Source: Auanema rhodensis | Lineage: Eukaryota; Nematoda; Chromadorea; Rhabditida; Rhabditidae | Length of the DNA: 64,000 nucleotides | Direction of reading: 5' to 3' | NCBI GenBank assembly: GCA_964057225.1 | Contig: OZ059896.1 | Location: 186,001-250,000 of the forward strand | Shown here: one piece after another, positions 46,923-61,706 of the stretch | Layout: the number at the start of each line of letters is the position of its first letter | How positions within the stretch are numbered: position 1 is the stretch's first letter | The notes under the pieces: generated by a model | What the model was told of the DNA's origin: nothing | Databases searched by the model: none | What the model saw: only the letters and a program-made list of their open reading frames with translations | Made by a program: the position numbers and the translations under genes

Positions 46923-49900
46923 AAAATTTGTTTTTAGACTAATATGGACATGGGGAATCTAATTTTGAAAACCGCATCTCTTTATCTTTCACGTGAAGCG
47001 AGTTACATACCAAGTGCACATCACGTGTACATTTAATTAGCATAAATTAAAGTTCACGTAAATTTCAAAGTCATGGTTACCATGAACCAATATCAATAAA
47101 AATTTGTTTTTAGACTAATATGGACATGGGGAATCTAATTTTGAAAACCGCATCTCTTTATCTTTCACGTGAAGCGAGTTACATACCAAGTGCACATCAC
47201 GTGTACATTTAATTAGCATAAATTAAAGTTCACGTAAATTTCAAAGTCATGGTTACCATGAACCAATATCAATGAAAATTTGTTTTTAGACTAATATGGA
47301 CATGGGGAATCTAATTTTGAAAACCGCATCTCTTTATCTTTCACGTGAAGCGAGTTACATACCAAGTGCACATCACGTGTACATTTAATTAGCATAAATT
47401 AAAGTTCACGTAAATTTCAAAGTCATGGTTACCATGAACTAATATCAATGAAAATTTGTTTTTAGACTAATATGGACATGGGGAATCTAATTTTGAAAAC
47501 CGCATCTCTTTATCTTTCACGTGAAGCGAGTTACATACCAAGTGCACATCACGTGTACATTTAATTAGCATAAATTAAAGTTCACGTAAATTTCAAAGTC
47601 ATGGTTACCATGAACCAATATAGATAAAAATTTGTTTTTAGACTAATATGGACATGGGGAATCTAATTTTGAAAACCGCATCTCTTTATCTTTCACGTGA
47701 AGCGAGTTACATACCAAGTGCACATCACGTGTACATTTAATTAGCATAAATTAAAGTTCACGTAAATTTCAAAGTCATGGTTACCATGAACTAATATCAA
47801 TAAAAATTTGTTTTTAGACTAATATGGACATGGGGAATCTAATTTTGAAAACCGCATCTCTTTATCTTTCACGTGAAGCGAGTTACATACCAAGTGCACA
47901 TCACGTGTACATTTAATTAGCATAAATTAAAGTTCACGTAAATTTCAAAGTCATGGTTACCATGAACCAATATCAATAAAAATTTGTTTTTAGACTAATA
48001 TGGACATGGGGAATCTAATTTTGAAAACCGCATCTCTTTATCTTTCACGTGAAGCGAGTTACATACCAAGTGCACATCACGTGTACATTTAATTAGCATA
48101 AATTAAAGTTCACGTAAATTTCAAAGTCATGGTTACCATGAACCAATATCAATAAAAATTTGTTTTTAGACTAATATGGACATGGGGAATCTAATTTTGA
48201 AAACCGCATCTCTTTATCTTTCACGTGAAGCGAGTTACATACCAAGTGCACATCACGTGTACATTTAATTAGCATAAATTAAAGTTCACGTAAATTTCAA
48301 AGTCATGGTTACCATGCACCAATATCAATAAAAATTTGTTTTTGGACTAATATGGACATGGGGAATCTAATTTTGAAAACCGCATCTCTTTATCTTTCAC
48401 GTGAAGCGAGTTACATACCAAGTGCACATCACGTGTAAAATTAATTAGCATAAATTAAAGTTCACGTAAATTTCAAAGTCATGGTTACCATGAACCAATA
48501 TCAATAAAAATTTGTTTTTAGACTAATATGGACATCGGGAATCTAATTTTGAAAACCGCATCTCTTTATCTTTCACGTGAAGCGAGTTACATACCAAGTG
48601 CACATCACGTGTACATTTAATTAGCATAAATTAAAGTTCACGTAAATTTCAAAGTCATGGTTACCATGAACCAATATCAATAAAAATTTGTTTTTAGACT
48701 AATATGGACATGGGGAATCTAATTTTGAAAACCGCATCTCTTTATCTTTCACGTGAAGCGAGTTACATACCAAGTGCACATCACGTGTACATTTAATTAG
48801 CATAAATTAAAGTTCACGTAAATTTCAAAGTCATGGTTACCATGCACCAATATCGATAAAAATTTGTTTTTAGACTAATATGGACATGGGGAATCTAATT
48901 TTGAAAACCGCATCTCTTTTTCTTTCACGTGAAGCGAGTTACATACCAAGTGCACATCACGTGTACATTTAATTAGCATAAATTAAAGTTCACGTAAATT
49001 TCAAAGTCATGGTTACCATGCACCAATATCAATAAAAATTTGTTTTTAGACTAATATGGACATGGGGAATCTAATTTTGAAAACCGCATCTCTTTATCTT
49101 TCACGTGAAGCGAGTTACATACCAAGTGCACATCACGTGTACATTTAATTAGCATAAATTAAAGTTCACGTAAATTTCAAAGTCATGGTTACCATGAACC
49201 AATATCAATAAAAATTTGTTTTTAGACTAATATGGACATGGGGAATCTAATTTTGAAAACCGCATCTCTTTATCTTTCACGTGAAGCGAGTTACATACCA
49301 AGTGCACATCACGTGTACATTTAATTAGCATAAATTAAAGTTCACGTAAATTTCAAAGTCATGGTTACCATGAAGCAATATCAATAAAAATTTGTTTTTA
49401 GACTAATATGGACATGGGGAATCTAATTTTGAAAACCGCATCTCTTTATCTTTCACGTGAAGCGAGTTACATACCAAGTGCACATCACGTGTACATTTAA
49501 TTAGCATAAATTAAAGTTCACGGAAATTTCAAAGTCATGGTTACCATGAACCAATATCAATAAAAATTTGTTTTTAGACTAATATGGACATGGGGAATCT
49601 AATTTTGAAAACCGCATCTCTTTATCTTTCACGTGAAGCGAGTTACATACCAAGTGCACATCACGTGTACATTTAATTAGCATAAATTAAAGTTCACGTA
49701 AATTTCAAAGTCATGGTTACCATGCACCAATATCAATAAAAATTTGTTTTTAGACTAATATGGACATGGGGAATCTAATTTTGAAAACCGCATCTCTTTA
49801 TCTTTCACGTGAAGCGAGTTACATACCAAGTGCACATCACGTGTACATTTAATTAGCATAAATTAAAGTTCACGTAAATTTCAAAGTCATGGTTACCATG

Positions 49901-50794
49901 CACCAATATCAATAAAAATTTGTTTTTAGACTAATATGGACATGGGGAATCTAATTTTGAAAACCGCATCTCTTTATCTTTCACGTGAAGCGAGTTACAT
50001 ACCAAGTGCACATCACGTGTACATTTAATTAGCATAAATTAAAGTTCACGTAAATTTCAAAGTCATGGTTACCATGAAGTAATATCAATAAAAATTTGTT
50101 TTTAGACTAATATGGACATGGGGAATCTAATTTTGAAAACCGCATCTCTTTATCTTTCACGTGAAGCGAGTTACATACCAAGTGCACATCACGTGTACAT
50201 TTAATTAGCATGAATTAAAGTTCACGTAAATTTCAAAGTCATGGTTACCATGCACCAATATCAATAAAAATTTGTTTTTAGACTAATATGGACATGGGGA
50301 ATCTAATTTTGAAAACCGCATCTCTTTATCTTTCACGTGAAGCGAGTTACATACCGAGTGCACATCACGTGTACATTTAATTAGCATAAATTAAAGTTCA
50401 CGTAAATTTCAAAGTCATGGTTACCATGCACCAATATCAATAAAAATTTGTTTTTAGACTAATATGGACATGGGGAATCTAATTTTGAAAACCGCATCTC
50501 TTTATCTTTCACGTGAAGCGAGTTACATACCAAGTGCACATCACGTGTACATTTAATTAGCATAAATTAAAGTTCACGTAAATTTCAAAGTCATGGTTAC
50601 CATGCACCAATATCAATAACAATTTGTTTTTAGACTAATATGGACATGGGGAATCTAATTTTGAAAACCGCATCTCTTTATCTTTCACGTGAAGCGAGTT
50701 ACATACCAAGTGCACATCACGTGTACATTTAATTAGCATAAATTAAAGTTCACGTAAATTTCAAAGTCATGGTTACCATGCACCAATATCAATA

Positions 50795-51674
50795 AAAATT
50801 TGTTTTTTGACTAATATGGACATGGGGAATCTAATTTTGAAAACCGCATCTCTTTTTCTTTCACGTGAAGCGAGTTACATACCAAGTGCACATCACGTGT
50901 ACATTTAATTAGCATAAATTAAAGTTCACGTAAATTTCAAAGTCATGGTTACCATGCACCAATATCAATAAAAATTTGTTTTTAGACTAATATGGACATG
51001 GGGAATCTAATTTTGAAAACCGCATCTCTTTATCTTTCACGTGAAGCGAGTTACATACCAAGTGCACATCACGTGTACAATTAATTAGCATAAATTAAAG
51101 TTCACGTAAATTTCAAAGTCATGGTTACCATGAAGCAATATCAATAAAAATTTGTTTTTAGACTAATATGGACATGGGGAATCTAATTTTGAAAACCGCA
51201 TCTCTTTATCTTTCACGTGAAGCGAGTTACATACCAAGTGCACATCACGTGTAGATTTAATTAGCATAAATTAAAGTTCACGTAAATTTCAAAGTCATGG
51301 TTACCATGAAGCAATATCAATAAAAATTTGTTTTTAGACTAATATGGACATGGGGAATCTAATTTTGAAAACCGCATCTCTTTATCTTTCACGTGAAGCG
51401 AGTTACATACCAAGTGCACATCACGTGTACATTTAATTAGCATAAATTAAAGTTCACGTAAATTTCAAAGTCATGGTTACCATGAACCAATATCAATAAA
51501 AATTTGTTTTTAGACTAATATGGACATGGGGAATCTAATTTTGAAAACCGCATTTCTTTATCTTTCACGTGAAGCGAGTTACATACCAAGTGCACATCAC
51601 GTGTACATTTAATTAGCATAAATTAAAGTTCACGTAAATTTCAAAGTCATGGTTACCATGCACCAATATCAATA
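50795..51674 (+). repeat. 5-monomer unit preceding the CTTTTTC/T110A block
   Basis: A monomer with CTTTTTC followed by a T110A/AAGC monomer occurs here and again 880 bp later at 51675. The third and fourth monomers differ (GTAGATTT and plain here; CTAGTATGG and CCACATC there). A fifth monomer with CATTTCT closes this unit. The equivalent in copy 2 is 58363-59242. Confidence 0.7.
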
Positions 51675-53082
51675 AAAATTTGTTTTTAGACTAATATGGA
51701 CATGGGGAATCTAATTTTGAAAACCGCATCTCTTTTTCTTTCACGTGAAGCGAGTTACATACCAAGTGCACATCACGTGTACATTTAATTAGCATAAATT
51801 AAAGTTCACGTAAATTTCAAAGTCATGGTTACCATGCACCAATATCAATAAAAATTTGTTTTTAGACTAATATGGACATGGGGAATCTAATTTTGAAAAC
51901 CGCATCTCTTTATCTTTCACGTGAAGCGAGTTACATACCAAGTGCACATCACGTGTACAATTAATTAGCATAAATTAAAGTTCACGTAAATTTCAAAGTC
52001 ATGGTTACCATGAAGCAATATCAATAAAAATTTGTTTTTAGACTAGTATGGACATGGGGAATCTAATTTTAAAAACCGCATCTCTTTATCTTTCACGTGA
52101 AGCGAGTTACATACCAAGTGCACATCACGTGTACATTTAATTAGCATAAATTAAAGTTCACGTAAATTTCAAAGTCATGGTTACCATGAAGCAATATCAA
52201 TAAAAATTTGTTTTTAGACTAATATGGACATGGGGAATCTAATTTTGAAAACCACATCTCTTTATCTTTCACGTGAAGCGAGTTACATACCAAGTGCACA
52301 TCACGTGTACATTTAATTAGCATAAATTAAAGTTCACGTAAATTTCAAAGTCATGGTTACCATGAACCAATATCAATAAAAATTTGTTTTTAGACTAATA
52401 TGGACATGGGGAATCTAATTTTGAAAACCGCATCTCTTTATCTTTCACGTGAAGCGAGTTACATACCAAGTGCACATCACGTGTACATTTAATTAGCATA
52501 AATTAAAGTTCACGTAAATTTCAAAGTCATGGTTACCATGAACCAATATCAATAAAAATTTGTTTTCAGACTAATATGGACATGGGGAATCTAATTTTGA
52601 AAACCGCATCTCTTTATCTTTCACGTGAAGCGAGTTACATACCAAGTGCACATCACGTGTACATTTAATTAGCATAAATTAAAGTTCACGTAAATTTCAA
52701 AGTCATGGTCACCATGCACCAATATCAATAAAAATTTGTTTTTAGACTAATATGGACATGGGGAATCTAATTTTGAAAACCGCATCTCTTTATCTTTCAC
52801 GTGAAGCGAGTTACATACCAAGTGCACATCACGTGTACATTTAATTAGCATAAATTAAAGTTCACGTAAATTTCAAAGTCATGGTTACCATGAAGCAATA
52901 TCAATAAAAATTTGTTTTTAGACTAATATGGACATGGGGAATCTAATTTTGAAAACCACATCTCTTTATCTTTCACGTGAAGCGAGTTACATACCAAGTG
53001 CACATCACGTGTACATTTAATTAGCATAAATTAAAGTTCACGTAAATTTCAAAGTCATGGTTACCATGAACCAATATCAATA
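51675..53082 (+). repeat. 8-monomer sub-block, copy 1 of 3 (1408 bp)
   Basis: CTTTTTC; T110A/AAGC; CTAGTATGG+TTTAAAAACC; CCACATC; plain/AACC; TTTTCAGAC+GGTCACC/CACC; AAGC; CCACATC. The same eight occur at 59243-60650 and 61707-63114. Confidence 0.87.
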
Positions 53083-53610
53083 AAAATTTGTTTTTAGACT
53101 AATATGGACATGGGGAATCTAATTTTGAAAACCGCATCTCTTTATCTTTCACGTGAAGCGAGTTACATACCAAGTGCACATCACGTGTACATTTAATTAG
53201 CATAAATTAAAGTTCACGTAAATTTCAAAGTCATGGTTACCATGCACCAATATCAATAAAAATTTGTTTTTAGACTAATATGGACATGGGGAATCTAATT
53301 TTGAAAACCGCATCTCTTTTTCTTTCACGTGAAGCGAGTTACATACCAAGTGCACATCACGTGTACATTTAATTAGCATAAATTAAAGTTCACGTAAATT
53401 TCAAAGTCATGGTTACCATGAACCAATATCAATAAAAATTTGTTTTCAGACTAATATGGACATGGGGAATCTAATTTTGAAAACCGCATCTCTTTATCTT
53501 TCACGTGAAGCGAGTTACATACCAAGTGCACATCACGTGTACATTTAATTAGCATAAATTAAAGTTCACGTAAATTTCAAAGTCATGGTTACCATGAACC
53601 AATATCAATA

Positions 53611-54490
53611 AAAATTTGTTTTTAGACTAATATGGACATGGGGAATCTAATTTTGAAAACCGCATCTATTTATCTTTCACGTGAAGCGAGTTACATACCA
53701 AGTGCACATCACGTGTACATTTAATTAGCATAAATTAAAGTTCACGTAAATTTCAAAGTCATGGTTACCATGAAGCAATATCAATAAAAATTTGTTTTTA
53801 GACTAATATGGACATGGGGAATCTAATTTTGAAAACCGCATCTCTTTATCTTTCACGTGAAGCGAGTTACATACCAAGTGCACATCACGTGTACATTTAA
53901 TTAGCATAAATTAAAGTTCACGTAAATTTCAAAGTCATGGTTACCATGAACCAATATCAATAAAAATTTGTTTTTAGACTAATATGGACATGGGGAATCT
54001 AATTTTGAAAACCGCATTTCTTTATCTTTCACGTGAAGCGAGTTACATACCAAGTGCACATCACGTGTACATTTAATTAGCATAAATTAAAGTTCACGTA
54101 AATTTCAAAGTCATGGTTACCATGCACCAATATCAATAAAAATTTGTTTTTAGACTAATATGGACATGGGGAATCTAATTTTGAAAACCGCATCTCTTTT
54201 TCTTTCACGTGAAGCGAGTTACATACCAAGTGCACATCACGTGTACATTTAATTAGCATAAATTAAAGTTCACGTAAATTTCAAAGTCATGGTTACCATG
54301 CACCAATATCAATAAAAATTTGTTTTTAGACTAATATGGACATGGGGAATCTAATTTTGAAAACCGCATCTCTTTATCTTTCACGTGAAGCGAGTTACAT
54401 ACCAAGTGCACATCACGTGTACATTTAATTAGCATAAATTAAAGTTCACGTAAATTTCAAAGTCATGGTTACCATGAACCAATATCAATA
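53611..54490 (+). repeat. Five monomers joining the two large copies
   Basis: The first has CATCTATTT (matched at 61355), the third CATTTCT and the fourth CTTTTTC. The markers of the large duplication restart at about 54491, so the recombination junction lies in or beside this stretch. Confidence 0.7.
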
Positions 54491-57400
54491 AAAATTTGTT
54501 TTTAGACTAATATGGACATGGGGAATCTAATTTTGAAAACCGCATCTCTTTATCTTTCACGTGAAGCGAGTTACATACCAAGTGCACATCACGTGTACAT
54601 TTAATTAGCATAAATTAAAGTTCACGTAAATTTCAAAGTCATGGTTACCATGAACCAATATCAATGAAAATTTGTTTTTAGACTAATATGGACATGGGGA
54701 ATCTAATTTTGAAAACCGCATCTCTTTATCTTTCACGTGAAGCGAGTTACATACCAAGTGCACATCACGTGTACATTTAATTAGCATAAATTAAAGTTCA
54801 CGTAAATTTCAAAGTCATGGTTACCATGAACTAATATCAATGAAAATTTGTTTTTAGACTAATATGGACATGGGGAATCTAATTTTGAAAACCGCATCTC
54901 TTTATCTTTCACGTGAAGCGAGTTACATACCAAGTGCACATCACGTGTACATTTAATTAGCATAAATTAAAGTTCACGTAAATTTCAAAGTCATGGTTAC
55001 CATGAACCAATATAGATAAAAATTTGTTTTTAGACTAATATGGACATGGGGAATCTAATTTTGAAAACCGCATCTCTTTATCTTTCACGTGAAGCGAGTT
55101 ACATACCAAGTGCACATCACGTGTACATTTAATTAGCATAAATTAAAGTTCACGTAAATTTCAAAGTCATGGTTACCATGAACTAATATCAATAAAAATT
55201 TGTTTTTAGACTAATATGGACATGGGGAATCTAATTTTGAAAACCGCATCTCTTTATCTTTCACGTGAAGCGAGTTACATACCAAGTGCACATCACGTGT
55301 ACATTTAATTAGCATAAATTAAAGTTCACGTAAATTTCAAAGTCATGGTTACCATGAACCAATATCAATAAAAATTTGTTTTTAGACTAATATGGACATG
55401 GGGAATCTAATTTTGAAAACCGCATCTCTTTATCTTTCACGTGAAGCGAGTTACATACCAAGTGCACATCACGTGTACATTTAATTAGCATAAATTAAAG
55501 TTCACGTAAATTTCAAAGTCATGGTTACCATGAACCAATATCAATAAAAATTTGTTTTTAGACTAATATGGACATGGGGAATCTAATTTTGAAAACCGCA
55601 TCTCTTTATCTTTCACGTGAAGCGAGTTACATACCAAGTGCACATCACGTGTACATTTAATTAGCATAAATTAAAGTTCACGTAAATTTCAAAGTCATGG
55701 TTACCATGAACCAATATCAATAAAAATTTGTTTTTAGACTAATATGGACATGGGGAATCTAATTTTGAAAACCGCATCTCTTTATCTTTCACGTGAAGCG
55801 AGTTACATACCAAGTGCACATCACGTGTACATTTAATTAGCATAAATTAAAGTTCACGTAAATTTCAAAGTCATGGTTACCATGCACCAATATCAATAAA
55901 AATTTGTTTTTGGACTAATATGGACATGGGGAATCTAATTTTGAAAACCGCATCTCTTTATCTTTCACGTGAAGCGAGTTACATACCAAGTGCACATCAC
56001 GTGTAAAATTAATTAGCATAAATTAAAGTTCACGTAAATTTCAAAGTCATGGTTACCATGAACCAATATCAATAAAAATTTGTTTTTAGACTAATATGGA
56101 CATCGGGAATCTAATTTTGAAAACCGCATCTCTTTATCTTTCACGTGAAGCGAGTTACATACCAAGTGCACATCACGTGTACATTTAATTAGCATAAATT
56201 AAAGTTCACGTAAATTTCAAAGTCATGGTTACCATGAACCAATATCAATAAAAATTTGTTTTTAGACTAATATGGACATGGGGAATCTAATTTTGAAAAC
56301 CGCATCTCTTTATCTTTCACGTGAAGCGAGTTACATACCAAGTGCACATCACGTGTACATTTAATTAGCATAAATTAAAGTTCACGTAAATTTCAAAGTC
56401 ATGGTTACCATGCACCAATATCGATAAAAATTTGTTTTTAGACTAATATGGACATGGGGAATCTAATTTTGAAAACCGCATCTCTTTTTCTTTCACGTGA
56501 AGCGAGTTACATACCAAGTGCACATCACGTGTACATTTAATTAGCATAAATTAAAGTTCACGTAAATTTCAAAGTCATGGTTACCATGCACCAATATCAA
56601 TAAAAATTTGTTTTTAGACTAATATGGACATGGGGAATCTAATTTTGAAAACCGCATCTCTTTATCTTTCACGTGAAGCGAGTTACATACCAAGTGCACA
56701 TCACGTGTACATTTAATTAGCATAAATTAAAGTTCACGTAAATTTCAAAGTCATGGTTACCATGAACCAATATCAATAAAAATTTGTTTTTAGACTAATA
56801 TGGACATGGGGAATCTAATTTTGAAAACCGCATCTCTTTATCTTTCACGTGAAGCGAGTTACATACCAAGTGCACATCACGTGTACATTTAATTAGCATA
56901 AATTAAAGTTCACGTAAATTTCAAAGTCATGGTTACCATGAAGCAGTATCAATAAAAATTTGTTTTTAGACTAATATGGACATGGGGAATCTAATTTTGA
57001 AAACCGCATCTCTTTATCTTTCACGTGAAGCGAGTTACATACCAAGTGCACATCACGTGTACATTTAATTAGCATAAATTAAAGTTCACGGAAATTTCAA
57101 AGTCATGGTTACCATGAACCAATATCAATAAAAATTTGTTTTTAGACTAATATGGACATGGGGAATCTAATTTTGAAAACCGCATCTCTTTATCTTTCAC
57201 GTGAAGCGAGTTACATACCAAGTGCACATCACGTGTACATTTAATTAGCATAAATTAAAGTTCACGTAAATTTCAAAGTCATGGTTACCATGCACCAATA
57301 TCAATAAAAATTTGTTTTTAGACTAATATGGACATGGGGAATCTAATTTTGAAAACCGCATCTCTTTATCTTTCACGTGAAGCGAGTTACATACCAAGTG

Positions 57401-60400
57401 CACATCACGTGTACATTTAATTAGCATAAATTAAAGTTCACGTAAATTTCAAAGTCATGGTTACCATGCACCAATATCAATAAAAATTTGTTTTTAGACT
57501 AATATGGACATGGGGAATCTAATTTTGAAAACCGCATCTCTTTATCTTTCACGTGAAGCGAGTTACATACCAAGTGCACATCACGTGTACATTTAATTAG
57601 CATAAATTAAAGTTCACGTAAATTTCAAAGTCATGGTTACCATGAAGTAATATCAATAAAAATTTGTTTTTAGACTAATATGGACATGGGGAATCTAATT
57701 TTGAAAACCGCATCTCTTTATCTTTCACGTGAAGCGAGTTACATACCAAGTGCACATCACGTGTACATTTAATTAGCATGAATTAAAGTTCACGTAAATT
57801 TCAAAGTCATGGTTACCATGCACCAATATCAATAAAAATTTGTTTTTAGACTAATATGGACATGGGGAATCTAATTTTGAAAACCGCATCTCTTTATCTT
57901 TCACGTGAAGCGAGTTACATACCGAGTGCACATCACGTGTACATTTAATTAGCATAAATTAAAGTTCACGTAAATTTCAAAGTCATGGTTACCATGCACC
58001 AATATCAATAAAAATTTGTTTTTAGACTAATATGGACATGGGGAATCTAATTTTGAAAACCGCATCTCTTTATCTTTCACGTGAAGCGAGTTACATACCA
58101 AGTGCACATCACGTGTACATTTAATTAGCATAAATTAAAGTTCACGTAAATTTCAAAGTCATGGTTACCATGCACCAATATCAATAAAAATTTGTTTTTA
58201 GACTAATATGGACATGGGGAATCTAATTTTGAAAACCGCATCTCTTTATCTTTCACGTGAAGCGAGTTACATACCAAGTGCACATCACGTGTACATTTAA
58301 TTAGCATAAATTAAAGTTCACGTAAATTTCAAAGTCATGGTTACCATGCACCAATATCAATAAAAATTTGTTTTTAGACTAATATGGACATGGGGAATCT
58401 AATTTTGAAAACCGCATCTCTTTTTCTTTCACGTGAAGCGAGTTACATACCAAGTGCACATCACGTGTACATTTAATTAGCATAAATTAAAGTTCACGTA
58501 AATTTCAAAGTCATGGTTACCATGCACCAATATCAATAAAAATTTGTTTTTAGACTAATATGGACATGGGGAATCTAATTTTGAAAACCGCATCTCTTTA
58601 TCTTTCACGTGAAGCGAGTTACATACCAAGTGCACATCACGTGTACAATTAATTAGCATAAATTAAAGTTCACGTAAATTTCAAAGTCATGGTTACCATG
58701 AAGCAATATCAATAAAAATTTGTTTTTAGACTAATATGGACATGGGGAATCTAATTTTGAAAACCGCATCTCTTTATCTTTCACGTGAAGCGAGTTACAT
58801 ACCAAGTGCACATCACGTGTACATTTAATTAGCATAAATTAAAGTTCACGTAAATTTCAAAGTCATGGTTACCATGAAGCAATATCAATAAAAATTTGTT
58901 TTTAGACTAATATGGACATGGGGAATCTAATTTTGAAAACCGCATCTCTTTATCTTTCACGTGAAGCGAGTTACATACCAAGTGCACATCACGTGTACAT
59001 TTAATTAGCATAAATTAAAGTTCACGTAAATTTCAAAGTCATGGTTACCATGAACCAATATCAATAAAAATTTGTTTTTAGACTAATATGGACATGGGGA
59101 ATCTAATTTTGAAAACCGCATTTCTTTATCTTTCACGTGAAGCGAGTTACATACCAAGTGCACATCACGTGTACATTTAATTAGCATAAATTAAAGTTCA
59201 CGTAAATTTCAAAGTCATGGTTACCATGCACCAATATCAATAAAAATTTGTTTTTAGACTAATATGGACATGGGGAATCTAATTTTGAAAACCGCATCTC
59301 TTTTTCTTTCACGTGAAGCGAGTTACATACCAAGTGCACATCACGTGTACATTTAATTAGCATAAATTAAAGTTCACGTAAATTTCAAAGTCATGGTTAC
59401 CATGCACCAATATCAATAAAAATTTGTTTTTAGACTAATATGGACATGGGGAATCTAATTTTGAAAACCGCATCTCTTTATCTTTCACGTGAAGCGAGTT
59501 ACATACCAAGTGCACATCACGTGTACAATTAATTAGCATAAATTAAAGTTCACGTAAATTTCAAAGTCATGGTTACCATGAAGCAATATCAATAAAAATT
59601 TGTTTTTAGACTAGTATGGACATGGGGAATCTAATTTTAAAAACCGCATCTCTTTATCTTTCACGTGAAGCGAGTTACATACCAAGTGCACATCACGTGT
59701 ACATTTAATTAGCATAAATTAAAGTTCACGTAAATTTCAAAGTCATGGTTACCATGAAGCAATATCAATAAAAATTTGTTTTTAGACTAATATGGACATG
59801 GGGAATCTAATTTTGAAAACCACATCTCTTTATCTTTCACGTGAAGCGAGTTACATACCAAGTGCACATCAGGTGTACATTTAATTAGCATAAATTAAAG
59901 TTCACGTAAATTTCAAAGTCATGGTTACCATGAACCAATATCAATAAAAATTTGTTTTTAGACTAATATGGACATGGGGAATCTAATTTTGAAAACCGCA
60001 TCTCTTTATCTTTCACGTGAAGCGAGTTACATACCAAGTGCACATCACGTGTACATTTAATTAGCATAAATTAAAGTTCACGTAAATTTCAAAGTCATGG
60101 TTACCATGAACCAATATCAATAAAAATTTGTTTTCAGACTAATATGGACATGGGGAATCTAATTTTGAAAACCGCATCTCTTTATCTTTCACGTGAAGCG
60201 AGTTACATACCAAGTGCACATCACGTGTACATTTAATTAGCATAAATTAAAGTTCACGTAAATTTCAAAGTCATGGTCACCATGCACCAATATCAATAAA
60301 AATTTGTTTTTAGACTAATATGGACATGGGGAATCTAATTTTGAAAACCGCATCTCTTTATCTTTCACGTGAAGCGAGTTACATACCAAGTGCACATCAC

Positions 60401-61178
60401 GTGTACATTTAATTAGCATAAATTAAAGTTCACGTAAATTTCAAAGTCATGGTTACCATGAAGCAATATCAATAAAAATTTGTTTTTAGACTAATATGGA
60501 CATGGGGAATCTAATTTTGAAAACCACATCTCTTTATCTTTCACGTGAAGCGAGTTACATACCAAGTGCACATCACGTGTACATTTAATTAGCATAAATT
60601 AAAGTTCACGTAAATTTCAAAGTCATGGTTACCATGAACCAATATCAATAAAAATTTGTTTTTAGACTAATATGGACATGGGGAATCTAATTTTGAAAAC
60701 CGCATCTCTTTATCTTTCACGTGAAGCGAGTTACATACCAAGTGCACATCACGTGTACATTTAATTAGCATAAATTAAAGTTCACGTAAATTTCAAAGTC
60801 ATGGTTACCATGCACCAATATCAATAAAAATTTGTTTTTAGACTAATATGGACATGGGGAATCTAATTTTGAAAACCGCATCTCTTTTTCTTTCACGTGA
60901 AGCGAGTTACATACCAAGTGCACATCACGTGTACATTTAATTAGCATAAATTAAAGTTCACGTAAATTTCAAAGTCATGGTTACCATGAACCAATATCAA
61001 TAAAAATTTGTTTTCAGACTAATATGGACATGGGGAATCTAATTTTGAAAACCGCATCTCTTTATCTTTCACGTGAAGCGAGTTACATACCAAGTGCACA
61101 TCACGTGTACATTTAATTAGCATAAATTAAAGTTCACGTAAATTTCAAAGTCATGGTCACCATGCACCAATATCAATA
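54491..61178 (+). repeat. Large duplication of the right zone, copy 2 (38 monomers)
   Basis: Same marker series as 47099-53610 at an offset of 7392 bp, rising to 7568 bp after one extra plain AACC monomer (three at 55195-55722 where copy 1 has two). Private changes are few: AAGCAGTATC (56945) and CAGGTG (59872). The last monomer (61003) ends GGTCACCATGCACC where its partner ends GGTTACCATGAACC. Apart from these I saw almost no differences over more than 6.5 kb. Confidence 0.88.
59243..60650 (+). repeat. 8-monomer sub-block, copy 2 of 3
   Basis: Matches 51675-53082 at offset 7568 and 61707-63114 at offset 2464 (fourteen monomers). It carries the single CAGGTG change near 59872 that the other two copies lack. 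Confidence 0.87.
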
Positions 61179-61706
61179 AAAATTTGTTTTTAGACTAATA
61201 TGGACATGGGGAATCTAATTTTGAAAACCGCATCTCTTTATCTTTCACGTGAAGCGAGTTACATACCAAGTGCACATCACGTGTACATTTAATTAGCATA
61301 AATTAAAGTTCACGTAAATTTCAAAGTCATGGTTACCATGAACCAATATCAATAAAAATTTGTTTTTAGACTAATATGGACATGGGGAATCTAATTTTGA
61401 AAACCGCATCTATTTATCTTTCACGTGAAGCGAGTTACATACCAAGTGCACATCACGTGTACATTTAATTAGCATAAATTAAAGTTCACGTAAATTTCAA
61501 AGTCATGGTTACCATGAAGCAATATCAATAAAAATTTGTTTTTAGACTAATATGGACATTGGGAATCTAATTTTGAAAACCGCATCTCTTTATCTTTCAC
61601 GTGAAGCGAGTTACATACCAAGTGCACATCACGTGTACATTTAATTAGCATAAATTAAAGTTCACGTAAATTTCAAAGTCATGGTTACCATGAACCAATA
61701 TCAATA

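Larger units (their letters stand above)
47099..53610 (+). repeat. Large duplication of the right zone, copy 1 (37 monomers)
   Basis: Distinctive markers in order: GAAAA junctions; ATAGATAAA (47616); TTTGGAC+GTAAAATTA (48331); CATCGGG (48507); TATCGAT (48850); CTTTTTC (48859); CGGAAAT (49387); AAGT junction (50081); GCATGAATT (50091); ACCGAG (50267); CTAGTATGG+TTTAAAAACC (52027); CCACATC (52203); TTTTCAGAC+GGTCACC (52555). All recur at 54491-61178. Private to this copy are ATAACAATT (50613), GTTTTTTGAC (50795) and GTAGATTT (51147). Confidence 0.88.
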
